This document shows, in pieces, positions 1-7,995 of a stretch of DNA of 64,000 bases; position 1 is the stretch's first letter, and every line of letters starts with the position of its first letter. The notes beneath the pieces are model-generated. The model saw nothing but the letters and a program-made list of their open reading frames with translations, was not told where the DNA came from and did not search any database. The DNA lies in contig NZ_LT599032.1 in assembly GCF_900079725.1 (NCBI RefSeq), positions 3,714,053 to 3,778,052 on the forward strand. Reading direction: 5' to 3'. The DNA is from an uncultured Dysgonomonas sp. GTDB taxonomy: Bacteria > Bacteroidota > Bacteroidia > Bacteroidales > Dysgonomonadaceae. A program made the translations under genes and the position numbers.

Positions 1-37
1 GAAACACTAAAACCATGAAATATAATTAGCAGATATT

Positions 38-1294
38 ATGAAAACTAACCGACGAAATTTTTTAAAAACTTTAGGGGCATTCACTGCTCTGACAATCATT
101 CCCCGGCAAGTGCTGGGAAATGGCTATATAGCCCCCAGCGACCAACTGACTAAGGGCATAATTGGTACAGGAAATATGGGACGCGGGCATCTTAAATATG
201 CTGGTACACGTTTAGTCGCAGTTTGCGATGTAGATAAGAAACACCTGGAATTAGGTAAAAACCTTGTCACAGACAAAATAGCGGCATATCATGATTTCAG
301 GGATCTCATTATGGATAAAAATGTCGATATTGTCCATATAGCGACACCTCCGCACTGGCATGGTATCATGTCGGTAGAAGCTGCCAAAGCTGGAAAAGAT
401 ATTTGGTGCGAAAAACCCATGACCCGTACTATAGGAGAGGGTAAAAGGGTGATGGAAGCTGTAAAACAATATGGAAACATGTTCCGGCTGAATACATGGT
501 TTCGTTTCAAGGATAATTTTTATGGATTGGGAACCCCAGTCCAGCCATTAAAGAAGTTGGTACAGAGTGGTATGTTAGGCTGGCCGTTGAAAGTAACGAT
601 AAGTAAACATACAGGATTCGACTGGAAATTCTTTTGGGTAGGAAAGGAGTATCTCGAACCGCAACCTGTTCCTGAAGAACTGGATTATGACATGTGGCTC
701 GGGCCCGCGCCGTACAAACCATATAACTCTCACCGTGTTCATAGTACATTCCGTGGTTATTGGGATTATGATGGCGGAGGATTAGGTGATATGGGACAGC
801 ATTACATAGACCCCGTTCAGTATTTTTTGGGTAAAGACCATACAAGCCCTGTGAAAGTGGAAGTAGATGCACCTCAGCAGCACCCCGATGCCATTGGAGT
901 CTGGCGCTCTATAACTTATACCTACGATGATGGTTGCCAGATAGTATTGTGGGGAGGCGATTATGGAAACCCTGATACTCCTTATATATCAGGCCCTAAG
1001 GGAAATGTATACAAGAATTTCGTATGTGATATCCCTGATTGGGAGAAAAAACTGGCTGACTACCCTGAACCGGAAGCTCAGGTCACAGACTTTATAGAAA
1101 GTGTGAAAACCCGTAAAATATTTGCCCTCAACGAGCAAAACGGATTCAGGTCTGCAACTATTGTGAATATGGGACTTGTGGCATTAAGGTTAAACCGCAC
1201 ATTGCATTTCGATCCGGTGAAACTTGAGTTTATCAATGATGAAGCGGCAAACCGTCTGGTGGATCAGCCAATGCGCTCTCCGTGGAATATATAA
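38..1294 (+). CDS. Gfo/Idh/MocA-family oxidoreductase, Tat-exported
   Basis: This is an NAD(P)-dependent sugar or polyol dehydrogenase of the Gfo/Idh/MocA family, 418 aa, the usual length for the family. The N-terminus carries a twin-arginine signal (RRNFLK at residues 5-10, then a hydrophobic stretch), so it should be exported folded with its cofactor. A Rossmann motif follows (GIIGTGNMGRGH, about residues 41-52), then the family EKP motif near residue 126 and a C-terminal alpha/beta substrate domain. It lies 24 bp upstream of a protein with a DUF1080 domain. In Bacteroidota such pairs oxidise glycosides at C3 and then cleave the 3-keto product; that role is inferred from family and context. 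The substrate cannot be read from sequence. The ATG at 38 is chosen because the Tat signal starts there. The promoter lies outside the window. Confidence 0.9.
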   Translation: MKTNRRNFLKTLGAFTALTIIPRQVLGNGYIAPSDQLTKGIIGTGNMGRGHLKYAGTRLVAVCDVDKKHLELGKNLVTDKIAAYHDFRDLIMDKNVDIVHIATPPHWHGIMSVEAAKAGKDIWCEKPMTRTIGEGKRVMEAVKQYGNMFRLNTWFRFKDNFYGLGTPVQPLKKLVQSGMLGWPLKVTISKHTGFDWKFFWVGKEYLEPQPVPEELDYDMWLGPAPYKPYNSHRVHSTFRGYWDYDGGGLGDMGQHYIDPVQYFLGKDHTSPVKVEVDAPQQHPDAIGVWRSITYTYDDGCQIVLWGGDYGNPDTPYISGPKGNVYKNFVCDIPDWEKKLADYPEPEAQVTDFIESVKTRKIFALNEQNGFRSATIVNMGLVALRLNRTLHFDPVKLEFINDEAANRLVDQPMRSPWNI

Positions 1295-1318
1295 TGGTTT
1301 AATCTTAAAGTGATTTTT

Positions 1319-4126
1319 ATGAAAAAGATATATTTATTATGTTTAGCTTATATATATTGTCTCATGGCTGTTTGCCAGACTCCGGTGGGGAGAACGGTTG
1401 AGACTATCGTTGCTGATGTTCTGGCACAGATGCCCGCTCAGAATGCGGAACAATACAATCTGCTGTTAAATGATCTGGCTTCGACAAAAGAAGAAGGTGT
1501 TTTTCAACTGATAAAAATGATAAACCCTCCCGGTAAAGGAAGCAATGCTCAGGTGGAATATGCCCTGAACGGGCTTTCCTACTATGTTTCTGCTGAGGGA
1601 CAGGATGCAAATCGTATAACTGTTTCTAATGCTTATATAAAAGCATTGGATATGACTGATAATAAGGATGTCAAAGCCTTTATTATTCGTCAGCTCCAAA
1701 TCGTAGGAAAAGATGAAGCTATAGAGAAGCTGTCGTCGTTTATTAGTGATGAATCTTTAAGTGGCCCGGCCTGCCGTGCATTGGTTTCGATCAAATCCGA
1801 CGATGCGGCCAAGGCTCTGCTGAACGCTCTTACTACGGTGGCTAATCAAAAGACGAAAAAAGATATTATCGAAGCTATCGCTGAAATGCAAATAGCAGAC
1901 GCGGAAGGAAAATTGCTTGCTATATTGAGCAATGATAAGGACGATGATATACGGAAAGCCACAATGTATGCTTTAAGCCGTTGCGGATCAAAGGCTTCTT
2001 TAAAAGATTTGTCCTTAGCTGCGGAGAAGGCGGGTTATGCGGTAGATAAATCAGGGGCGACAGAGGCTTACATCGCTCTGCTGAAAAGATTACTTGATAA
2101 GGGTGACACAAAAGATGTGACCAAGGCGGCGAATGATTTAATGAAAAAAGCTGAAAAAGCAGGTCAGAGACATACACGTGAAGCCGCTTTGCAAATACTG
2201 ATGAGTGCCAATCCCGGCGATGCGTTAAAATTATTACAGGCTGCACTGAAAGAGGATGATAGGAATTATAGGTTTGCTGCTCTGAATTTTGCATCGGAAT
2301 TTGCTTCCGGAAATATGTATAAAGAACTATTAAAGACGATGCAAAAAGCACAGCCGGCAGTAAAAACAGATATTACCAACTGGATTTTACAGGAGTGCGC
2401 AGATGAAAAGAAGAAAGCATTAATAGGTTCCTTCGCTACAGATATATTCATTGAGCAGTTAGGAAACAATGATATGGTACTGAAAAATGCGACGATAGAT
2501 GTTTTGGTCAGAATCGGAGGGCATAAACCTATACTGGCTTTAGCGGATTTGCTGGCATCTGATGATAAAGAAGTTGTGTCGATGGCTAAAAATGGCCTGT
2601 TATCTACGAATGGAAATATCTCTGCTGCTATTGTTCCCGTAATGGATAAGGCGACCAATGACGGGAAAGTTGCCGCCTTGGAATTACTGGCAGCCCGAAA
2701 AGCATCGAAATATGGTGATATAGTATTCGGCTTATTGACATCGGATTCACAAGATGTAAAAGCGGCAGCCTATGCAGCGCTGAAAGATGTCAGTACCTCC
2801 GGTAACTTATCCGGTCTGTATGGATTGCTAGAGAAATCCGATGCATCTTTCGTTTCCCCGGTTCAGCAAGCTATAATAAATTCATTATCGGAATATCCTG
2901 CAGATAAGCAGGTGACTTTGGTTATTAACCAGATGGATAAAACTTCTTTAGATAAAAAATATCTGTATTATCCAGTCTTAGCCGCTACCGGAGATAAACA
3001 GGCTTTAAAAATAATATCCGAAGGCTTCAAAAATTCTACTGGCGAAGCTCAGGAAGTTGCTTTCCGTTCGTTGCTCGACTGGAAAGGTATTGAGGCTGCG
3101 AAAGACTTGTTGGCTATCTGTAAAGATTCCGGCTTGTCCGCTTATTTCGACCGTTCCTTGTCAGGATATATAGGGCTTGTCTCTAACCCTCAGATCAAGG
3201 CGGAAGAACGGTTTGGATATCTTAACAATGCCTTGTCGCTGGCCAGAACCACTGTGCAAAAGAAATCTATATTAACCCAGCTTGGTAAGACCAACGTATA
3301 TCCCGCAATGCTGGCGGCAGGAAAATATCTAGATGACACGTCTGTGCAACAGGAAGCTGCCCAGGCTGTAATGACTATAGCTCTGGCCAATAAAGATTTT
3401 GCAGGGAAAAACGTAGAAGATTTATTAAATAAGGTCATCCTTGTTCTTAATAATCCGGATGCTGAATACCAGAAACAGGCTATTCGCGATCATCTGAGTA
3501 GTTTAGTTCCACCTAAACCTTTCCTACTACCGGATGAAGAAAAAAAGGAGGGGTATCTTATACTCTTTGACGGTACTACTATGGACCAGTGGACAGGTAA
3601 TGTAACTGACTATATTTTGGAGAATGGTTGTATATCGCTGCATCCGAGCAGCGCTCACGGAGGAAATCTATATACGAAAGAAGAATTTTCCAACTTTATT
3701 TTCCGTTTCGAATTTCAGTTGACCCCTGGTGCCAATAATGGTTTGGGTATTCGTACCCCGATGGAAGGTGATGCCGCTTATGTGGGTATGGAACTACAAA
3801 TTCTCGACAATGAAGCTCCTGTGTACAGCAATCTTGCCGTGTATCAGTACCATGGTTCGGTCTATGGTATTATTCCGGCCAAAAGAGGGTATCTGAAGCC
3901 TGTCGGAGAATGGAATTATCAGGAAGTTATCGCTAATGGCGACAACATAAAGATAACTCTTAACGGAACTGTTATCCTTGACGGAAATATAAGAGAAGCT
4001 ACTAAAAACGGGATACCTGATAAGAAAAACCATCCGGGACTATTCAACAAAAAGGGGCATATAGGTTTTCTGGGACATGGTTCGCCTGTTAAGTTTAAAA
4101 ACATAAGGATTAAGAATCTGAAATAA
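1319..4126 (+). CDS. HEAT-repeat protein with C-terminal DUF1080 (3-keto-glycoside hydrolase-like) domain
   Basis: A secreted protein of 935 aa. After a signal peptide (MKKIYLLCLAYIYCLMAVC, cleaved near CQT) comes a long helical region of HEAT-like repeats rich in Ala/Leu/Lys (about residues 30-725), then a C-terminal DUF1080 domain (about 735-935) with typical features: GYLILFDGTTMDQW at its start, and GANNGLGIRTP and GMELQILDN inside. DUF1080 domains have a concanavalin-like fold, and characterised members hydrolyse 3-keto-glycosides. The HEAT part probably acts as a scaffold. An in-frame GTG at 1310 extends the frame by three codons, but ATG 1319 gives a normal signal peptide and is preferred. 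It follows the Gfo/Idh/MocA gene and ends 7 bp before a GntP permease, so the three are likely cotranscribed. Catalysis by this particular protein is inferred. Confidence 0.85.
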   Translation: MKKIYLLCLAYIYCLMAVCQTPVGRTVETIVADVLAQMPAQNAEQYNLLLNDLASTKEEGVFQLIKMINPPGKGSNAQVEYALNGLSYYVSAEGQDANRITVSNAYIKALDMTDNKDVKAFIIRQLQIVGKDEAIEKLSSFISDESLSGPACRALVSIKSDDAAKALLNALTTVANQKTKKDIIEAIAEMQIADAEGKLLAILSNDKDDDIRKATMYALSRCGSKASLKDLSLAAEKAGYAVDKSGATEAYIALLKRLLDKGDTKDVTKAANDLMKKAEKAGQRHTREAALQILMSANPGDALKLLQAALKEDDRNYRFAALNFASEFASGNMYKELLKTMQKAQPAVKTDITNWILQECADEKKKALIGSFATDIFIEQLGNNDMVLKNATIDVLVRIGGHKPILALADLLASDDKEVVSMAKNGLLSTNGNISAAIVPVMDKATNDGKVAALELLAARKASKYGDIVFGLLTSDSQDVKAAAYAALKDVSTSGNLSGLYGLLEKSDASFVSPVQQAIINSLSEYPADKQVTLVINQMDKTSLDKKYLYYPVLAATGDKQALKIISEGFKNSTGEAQEVAFRSLLDWKGIEAAKDLLAICKDSGLSAYFDRSLSGYIGLVSNPQIKAEERFGYLNNALSLARTTVQKKSILTQLGKTNVYPAMLAAGKYLDDTSVQQEAAQAVMTIALANKDFAGKNVEDLLNKVILVLNNPDAEYQKQAIRDHLSSLVPPKPFLLPDEEKKEGYLILFDGTTMDQWTGNVTDYILENGCISLHPSSAHGGNLYTKEEFSNFIFRFEFQLTPGANNGLGIRTPMEGDAAYVGMELQILDNEAPVYSNLAVYQYHGSVYGIIPAKRGYLKPVGEWNYQEVIANGDNIKITLNGTVILDGNIREATKNGIPDKKNHPGLFNKKGHIGFLGHGSPVKFKNIRIKNLK

Positions 4127-4133
4127 ACTATAT

Positions 4134-5426
4134 ATGGAAGCAGCAACCATCGACTGGTATGGAGCCTTGATCGGTCTGGCGATAGCGATCATCCTGATTT
4201 TAAAAAAGCTGAATCCTGTTTATTCTTTATTTCTGGGTGCGATAATAGGATCCCTGATCGGCGGAGCGGATTTCCTGCAAACGACTACCATTATTATTAA
4301 TGGAACGCAAAGCATTATCGGTATTGTAGTCAGGGTATTGGCAGCCGGGGTGCTGGCCGGGGTCATGATGGACTCAGGTGCTGCGGAAACCATCGCGCAG
4401 ACTATCGTAAGGAAACTCGGAGGCAGTAAAGCCATTCTTGCCCTTGCCTTGGCGACTATGATAATCACGGCTGTAGGAGTATTTATCCCGGTAGCAGTGC
4501 TTATTGTTGCCCCGATTGGTTTGTCAGTAGCTAAAACAATGGGGTTTTCCAAGATAGCCCTTCTTTTAGCTCTTTCGGGCGGAGGGAAGGCTGGTAATGT
4601 AATATCTCCCAACCCGAATTCTATTGCTGTTGCCAATGGCTTTGGGGTAGAGTTGAGTGATGTCATGCTCTATGGCTTTATCCCTGCGGTTTTCGGATTG
4701 CTTGTGACTGTTTTTGTGGCTACAATGATTAAGAATAAAGGATCGGAGATAAAGGACAGTGATATAAAAATACCTGCCGATACCTCGGATTATCCCCCTT
4801 TTCGCAAAGCGATTGTAGCACCGGCTGTTGCGATATTACTGTTAATGATTAATCCTATTGGTTCTATCTTTGGGATACCTGCATTGCAAAGCCTGAAACT
4901 AGATGCGATGTATGTACTCCCTATAGCCGGGATAATAGGGTTAATGGCAATGGGAAAGGCAAAGAAAATACTCGATTATACAGCAAGTGGTATGAACCGT
5001 ATGACGGCAACTGTGCTTATACTGATAGGTGCGGGAGCGATAGCCGGATTGATATCCGCATCGGATCTATCTGTAAGGATTGTGGCTCTTATCAATGAAT
5101 CCGGAATTTCCGGAACGTTTCTTGCCCCTATTGCAGGTGTATTGATGGCGGCAGCAACCGCTTCAACATCCACAGGGGTGATATTAGCTTCGGGTTCTTT
5201 TGGTAAAGCTATTCTTGATATAGGGACGGCACCTATTGCAGCGGCGGTGATGGTGCACACAGGGGCAACGGTGATAGATCAGCTTCCTCAGGGGAATTAT
5301 TTTCATGTAACGGCAGGTTCGATGTATATGTCGATTAAGGAGCGTATGAAAGTTGTTCCGTATGAAGCCATTATAGGTGGGGTTATGACAATTGTTTCTA
5401 CAATTCTGTATGGGTTTATATTTTGA
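4134..5426 (+). CDS. GntP-family gluconate/sugar-acid permease
   Basis: A 430 aa inner-membrane transporter made almost entirely of hydrophobic helices, matching the GntP/DsdX family in length and pattern. Family-like glycine-rich stretches include SGGGKAGNVISPNPN near residues 148-162 and ATASTSTGVILASG near 341-354. Family members move gluconate, related sugar acids or D-serine with protons. The start is 7 bp after the upstream stop, indicating cotranscription with the dehydrogenase and DUF1080 genes. Together with a glycerate kinase gene downstream, it suggests import of an oxidised sugar or glycerate-type acid. The exact substrate is not known. The gene is followed by a palindromic repeat element rather than directly by the next gene. 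Confidence 0.9.
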   Translation: MEAATIDWYGALIGLAIAIILILKKLNPVYSLFLGAIIGSLIGGADFLQTTTIIINGTQSIIGIVVRVLAAGVLAGVMMDSGAAETIAQTIVRKLGGSKAILALALATMIITAVGVFIPVAVLIVAPIGLSVAKTMGFSKIALLLALSGGGKAGNVISPNPNSIAVANGFGVELSDVMLYGFIPAVFGLLVTVFVATMIKNKGSEIKDSDIKIPADTSDYPPFRKAIVAPAVAILLLMINPIGSIFGIPALQSLKLDAMYVLPIAGIIGLMAMGKAKKILDYTASGMNRMTATVLILIGAGAIAGLISASDLSVRIVALINESGISGTFLAPIAGVLMAAATASTSTGVILASGSFGKAILDIGTAPIAAAVMVHTGATVIDQLPQGNYFHVTAGSMYMSIKERMKVVPYEAIIGGVMTIVSTILYGFIF

Positions 5427-5459
5427 GGAATGAATAATGTTTATTGTTATATAGAATAG

Positions 5460-6165
5460 TTCAATTTCATTAGTCATTTTCTCGCAATGGCATAATTCAA
5501 ATAAATTTGATTCTGCCTTCATTGCTTAACGAAAATGTTCTAATCTTCTCGACATAATTCTACTTTTAATTTATATTGGGAATTTTAGCTCAATCCTGCC
5601 GCGCCCTCCCGGGCTTATCCTCACTTTTGGCATTGCCCAAAAGTAAGCAAAAAGCTAGCGCTTCGTTCCTCGGCGACCCAAAACCGTTTTGCCGACTGAA
5701 TCAAACACACGGGCTATCGCCCCGTTTGATTCTACGCCGTCTGCAACGGATTGGGTACCCCGCCTGCGGAACTAATGCGCGTCTGCTGACGCACGAATAA
5801 GGCGAAGCCCTTTGAGAAATTAAATATGCGTCAGCCTGGCGCCGTATGCTTCATGGACGGGTACCCGTCAGAAGAGAAAGGCTAAAAAACGAAAACGTGT
5901 TTGAGCTTATCCAAGTATACGGATTATACAAACCTTGGAGCGAGTTTTTTCGTTTAGTCGTCTCTGCTGTTAACGGGTCGGCCATTGAAGCGGGTGCTAA
6001 AGCATTTTTGGTTCCTTTTGGGGCTTTGGCCAAAAGGAACACAAGGAATTTTAATTCCGCGTAGAAAAAATGCATAGAATAATTGAACATTTTCGTTAAG
6101 CAATGAAGGCAGAATCAAATTTATTTGAATTATGCCATTGTGAGAAAATGACTAATGAAATTGAA
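5460..6165. repeat. Palindromic element with 81 bp terminal inverted repeats
   Basis: The arms 5460-5540 and 6085-6165 are inverted copies matching at 80 of 81 positions (the one difference is CGAG versus TGAG). Between them lies 544 bp, visibly more GC-rich than its surroundings, with further hairpins: ACTTTTGG/CCAAAAGT at 5623-5644, a GAATCAAAC/GTTTGATTC stem near 5697-5732 around a GGGC/GCCC core, and a perfect 11 bp stem at 6011-6040. No convincing protein is encoded: the short open frames inside overlap the hairpins and match no family I know. It fills most of the 879 bp gap between the GntP and glycerate kinase genes. It looks like a non-autonomous mobile or structural intergenic repeat. 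Confidence 0.8.
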
Positions 6166-6241
6166 CGTTTTAAGTAGCGAGAGCAGAAGCAAAATTTATT
6201 TTGATTATGCCGAGTCACGAAAAATGACTAATGAAATTGAA
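6163..6241 (+). repeat. Degenerate tandem copy of the right arm
   Basis: Starting within the last bases of the right arm (6085-6165), a second and diverged copy of the same unit follows in direct orientation. Both contain GAAC at the start, AAATTTATTT and ATTATGCC in the middle, and ATGACTAATGAAATTGAA at the end; the middle of this copy has changed to AGCGAGAGCAGAAGC. The period is about 78 bp. It suggests repeated insertion or slippage at one site. Confidence 0.65.
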
Positions 6242-6305
6242 TATTTAATACCCCAATACAATCGCATACTTTATATAATTTAGTTTAAACAAATATTTAT
6301 CATAT

Positions 6306-7454
6306 ATGAAAAATACCGTTTTTGTTCTCGCTCCCGATTCATTTAAAGGCTCGATGACTGCGAAGCAGGTTTGTGATGCCATGGAACGCGGAATAAAGAA
6401 AGTTTTACCCTATGCGGAATGTATAAAAGTACCCATGGCCGATGGGGGAGAAGGTACAATGCAGTCGCTGGTAGATGCTACAAACGGAACTATCTATGAA
6501 CTGGATGTTACAGGCCCTTTGGGTAAACAAGTGAAAGCACGGTATGGAATTATGGGTAATGGCAAAACTGCTGCCATTGAGATGGCTTCTGCCAGCGGAA
6601 TTCACTTTGTAGATGAGGATACGAAAAATCCACTCATTACCACGACTTATGGTACGGGGCAATTAGTCAAAGCGTGTCTCGACAGGGGTGTTCATAAAAT
6701 TATTCTTGGAATAGGAGGGAGTGCTACCAATGATGGAGGAGCAGGCTTTGCTCAGGCACTCGGAGCGAAATTTCTGGATAAGGAAGGACGGGAACTTCCC
6801 CCGGGAGGGGCTGCACTAGCCAGATTGGACAGGATAGATATTTCTTCACTCGACCCGAGGTTGAAAGATGTGGATATTGAAGTTGCCTGTGATGTTACAA
6901 ATCCGCTTTGCGGCAAGACCGGAGCGTCTTTTGTTTTTGGCCCGCAAAAAGGCGCAACTGCTGAAATGGTAACGATTCTGGATAATGCACTTGGACATTA
7001 TGCAGGAATTGTATTCAAAGACTTGAAAAAAGATGTGAAAGATGTACCCGGTGCCGGAGCCGCAGGTGGTTTGGGAGCCGGATTATTGGCCTTTACCAAT
7101 GCCCGTTTGGAAAAAGGGGTTGACATCATCATTAATTATACAAACCTGAAAGAAATCGTGCAAAAAGCGGATATAGTATTTACGGGTGAAGGTGGTATCG
7201 ATTTTCAGACACAATACGGGAAAACACCTTTTGGGGTGGCACGGACTGCAAAAGCGGCAGATAAAACAGTGATAGCTATTGCCGGGTATATTGGAGAGGG
7301 AATCGAACAGTTGTACAGTATGGGGTTTGATGCTATTTTGGGGATTGTGCCCGGTGCAATGACTATCGGGGAAGCAATGAGGAAAGGTGCAGAAAATGTG
7401 GAGAGAACGGTTGAGAATATAGTAAGGTTATTAAATAGCCGCAGCAAGATATAG
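6306..7454 (+). CDS. Glycerate kinase, GlxK/GarK type
   Basis: An ATP-dependent glycerate kinase of 382 aa, the normal size of the GlxK/GarK class. It begins with the family signature DSFKGSMTAKQVCDAMERG (residues 10-28), followed by ADGGEGT, a GIGGSATNDGGAGFAQALG stretch near 137-155, and GEGGIDFQTQYGKTPFGVA near 295-313. It phosphorylates D-glycerate to feed glycolysis and is cytoplasmic with no signal peptide. It follows a GntP permease on the same strand but is separated from it by the palindromic repeat, so it may have its own promoter. Context suggests use of a sugar-acid breakdown product. The gene symbol is left blank because glxK and garK cannot be told apart here. Confidence 0.92.
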   Translation: MKNTVFVLAPDSFKGSMTAKQVCDAMERGIKKVLPYAECIKVPMADGGEGTMQSLVDATNGTIYELDVTGPLGKQVKARYGIMGNGKTAAIEMASASGIHFVDEDTKNPLITTTYGTGQLVKACLDRGVHKIILGIGGSATNDGGAGFAQALGAKFLDKEGRELPPGGAALARLDRIDISSLDPRLKDVDIEVACDVTNPLCGKTGASFVFGPQKGATAEMVTILDNALGHYAGIVFKDLKKDVKDVPGAGAAGGLGAGLLAFTNARLEKGVDIIINYTNLKEIVQKADIVFTGEGGIDFQTQYGKTPFGVARTAKAADKTVIAIAGYIGEGIEQLYSMGFDAILGIVPGAMTIGEAMRKGAENVERTVENIVRLLNSRSKI

Positions 7455-7602
7455 ACAACCCGGAAGCAATTATAAAATATTTATATATATGATTTTTATA
7501 CTTTGAATTTTGTAATAAATAATGAATTTAATTATCTGTATGTAAATGATTTGATGTGATATGTGAAAGATAAAAAGTTACTGTTGTAAAATGAGTAGAA
7601 AC

Positions 7603-7724
7603 TGTAACCTTTGTTACTTTTTAACAAGTCGTAAGTTTTAAGTTATATAAGATACGAGTAGACAAGACACGAGATACAAGTTGATAACTGATGACTAATA
7701 TATCTGTCACCTTTGTTACCTTTT
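7603..7724 (+). repeat. About 122 bp repeat, copy 1 (inverted partner at 13210-13330)
   Basis: This stretch is nearly identical to the reverse complement of 13210-13330, with only a few substitutions and one extra T. It contains repeated GTAACAAAGG-type motifs (seen here as CCTTTGTTAC) near both ends and an AGATACGAGTAGACAAGAC core. It lies in the 541 bp gap 7455-7995, which otherwise holds only an imperfect palindrome at 7821-7905 and AT-rich sequence. No gene is seen in the gap. Confidence 0.85.
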
Positions 7725-7820
7725 TATGATATGTGCTTGAAAAATAAACGATTAATTAAAAGAGGAAATGTAGAGTTGAAAAAGTATGAAATGTATTATT
7801 AAGTAATCTAAAATATTTAC

Positions 7821-7905
7821 TGTCGTATGTCATCCTGACCACAGGGAAGGATCTCGATTCTAAAGACACGAGATGCTTCGTTCCTCAGCATGGCAAATTA
7901 CGACA
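7821..7905. repeat. REP-like imperfect palindrome
   Basis: The outer ends TGTCGTA (7821-7827) and TACGACA (7899-7905) are perfect complements, and inside them GTCATCCTGA pairs with TCAGCATGGC and GAAGGATCTCG with CGAGATGCTTC, with a few mismatches. Intergenic hairpins containing a 'GTCATCCTGA...GGATCTC' phrase are common in Bacteroidota and other bacteria. It lies 90 bp before the GH97 gene. Confidence 0.6.
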
Positions 7906-7995
7906 ACTAATTCTTCCAATTACTTAATTGCGATTAATTATTTAATTCAGCTTGTTTTCCAAATAATTATTTATAAATAAGAATATAATAAACCA

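Noticed and set aside
1310..1318. GTG start for the HEAT-DUF1080 gene
   Set aside because: It only adds three residues before a complete signal peptide at ATG 1319.
5576..6064. Two short plus-strand open frames inside the palindromic element
   Set aside because: They overlap the hairpins, match no family, and have a composition set by the repeat. They are not treated as genes.
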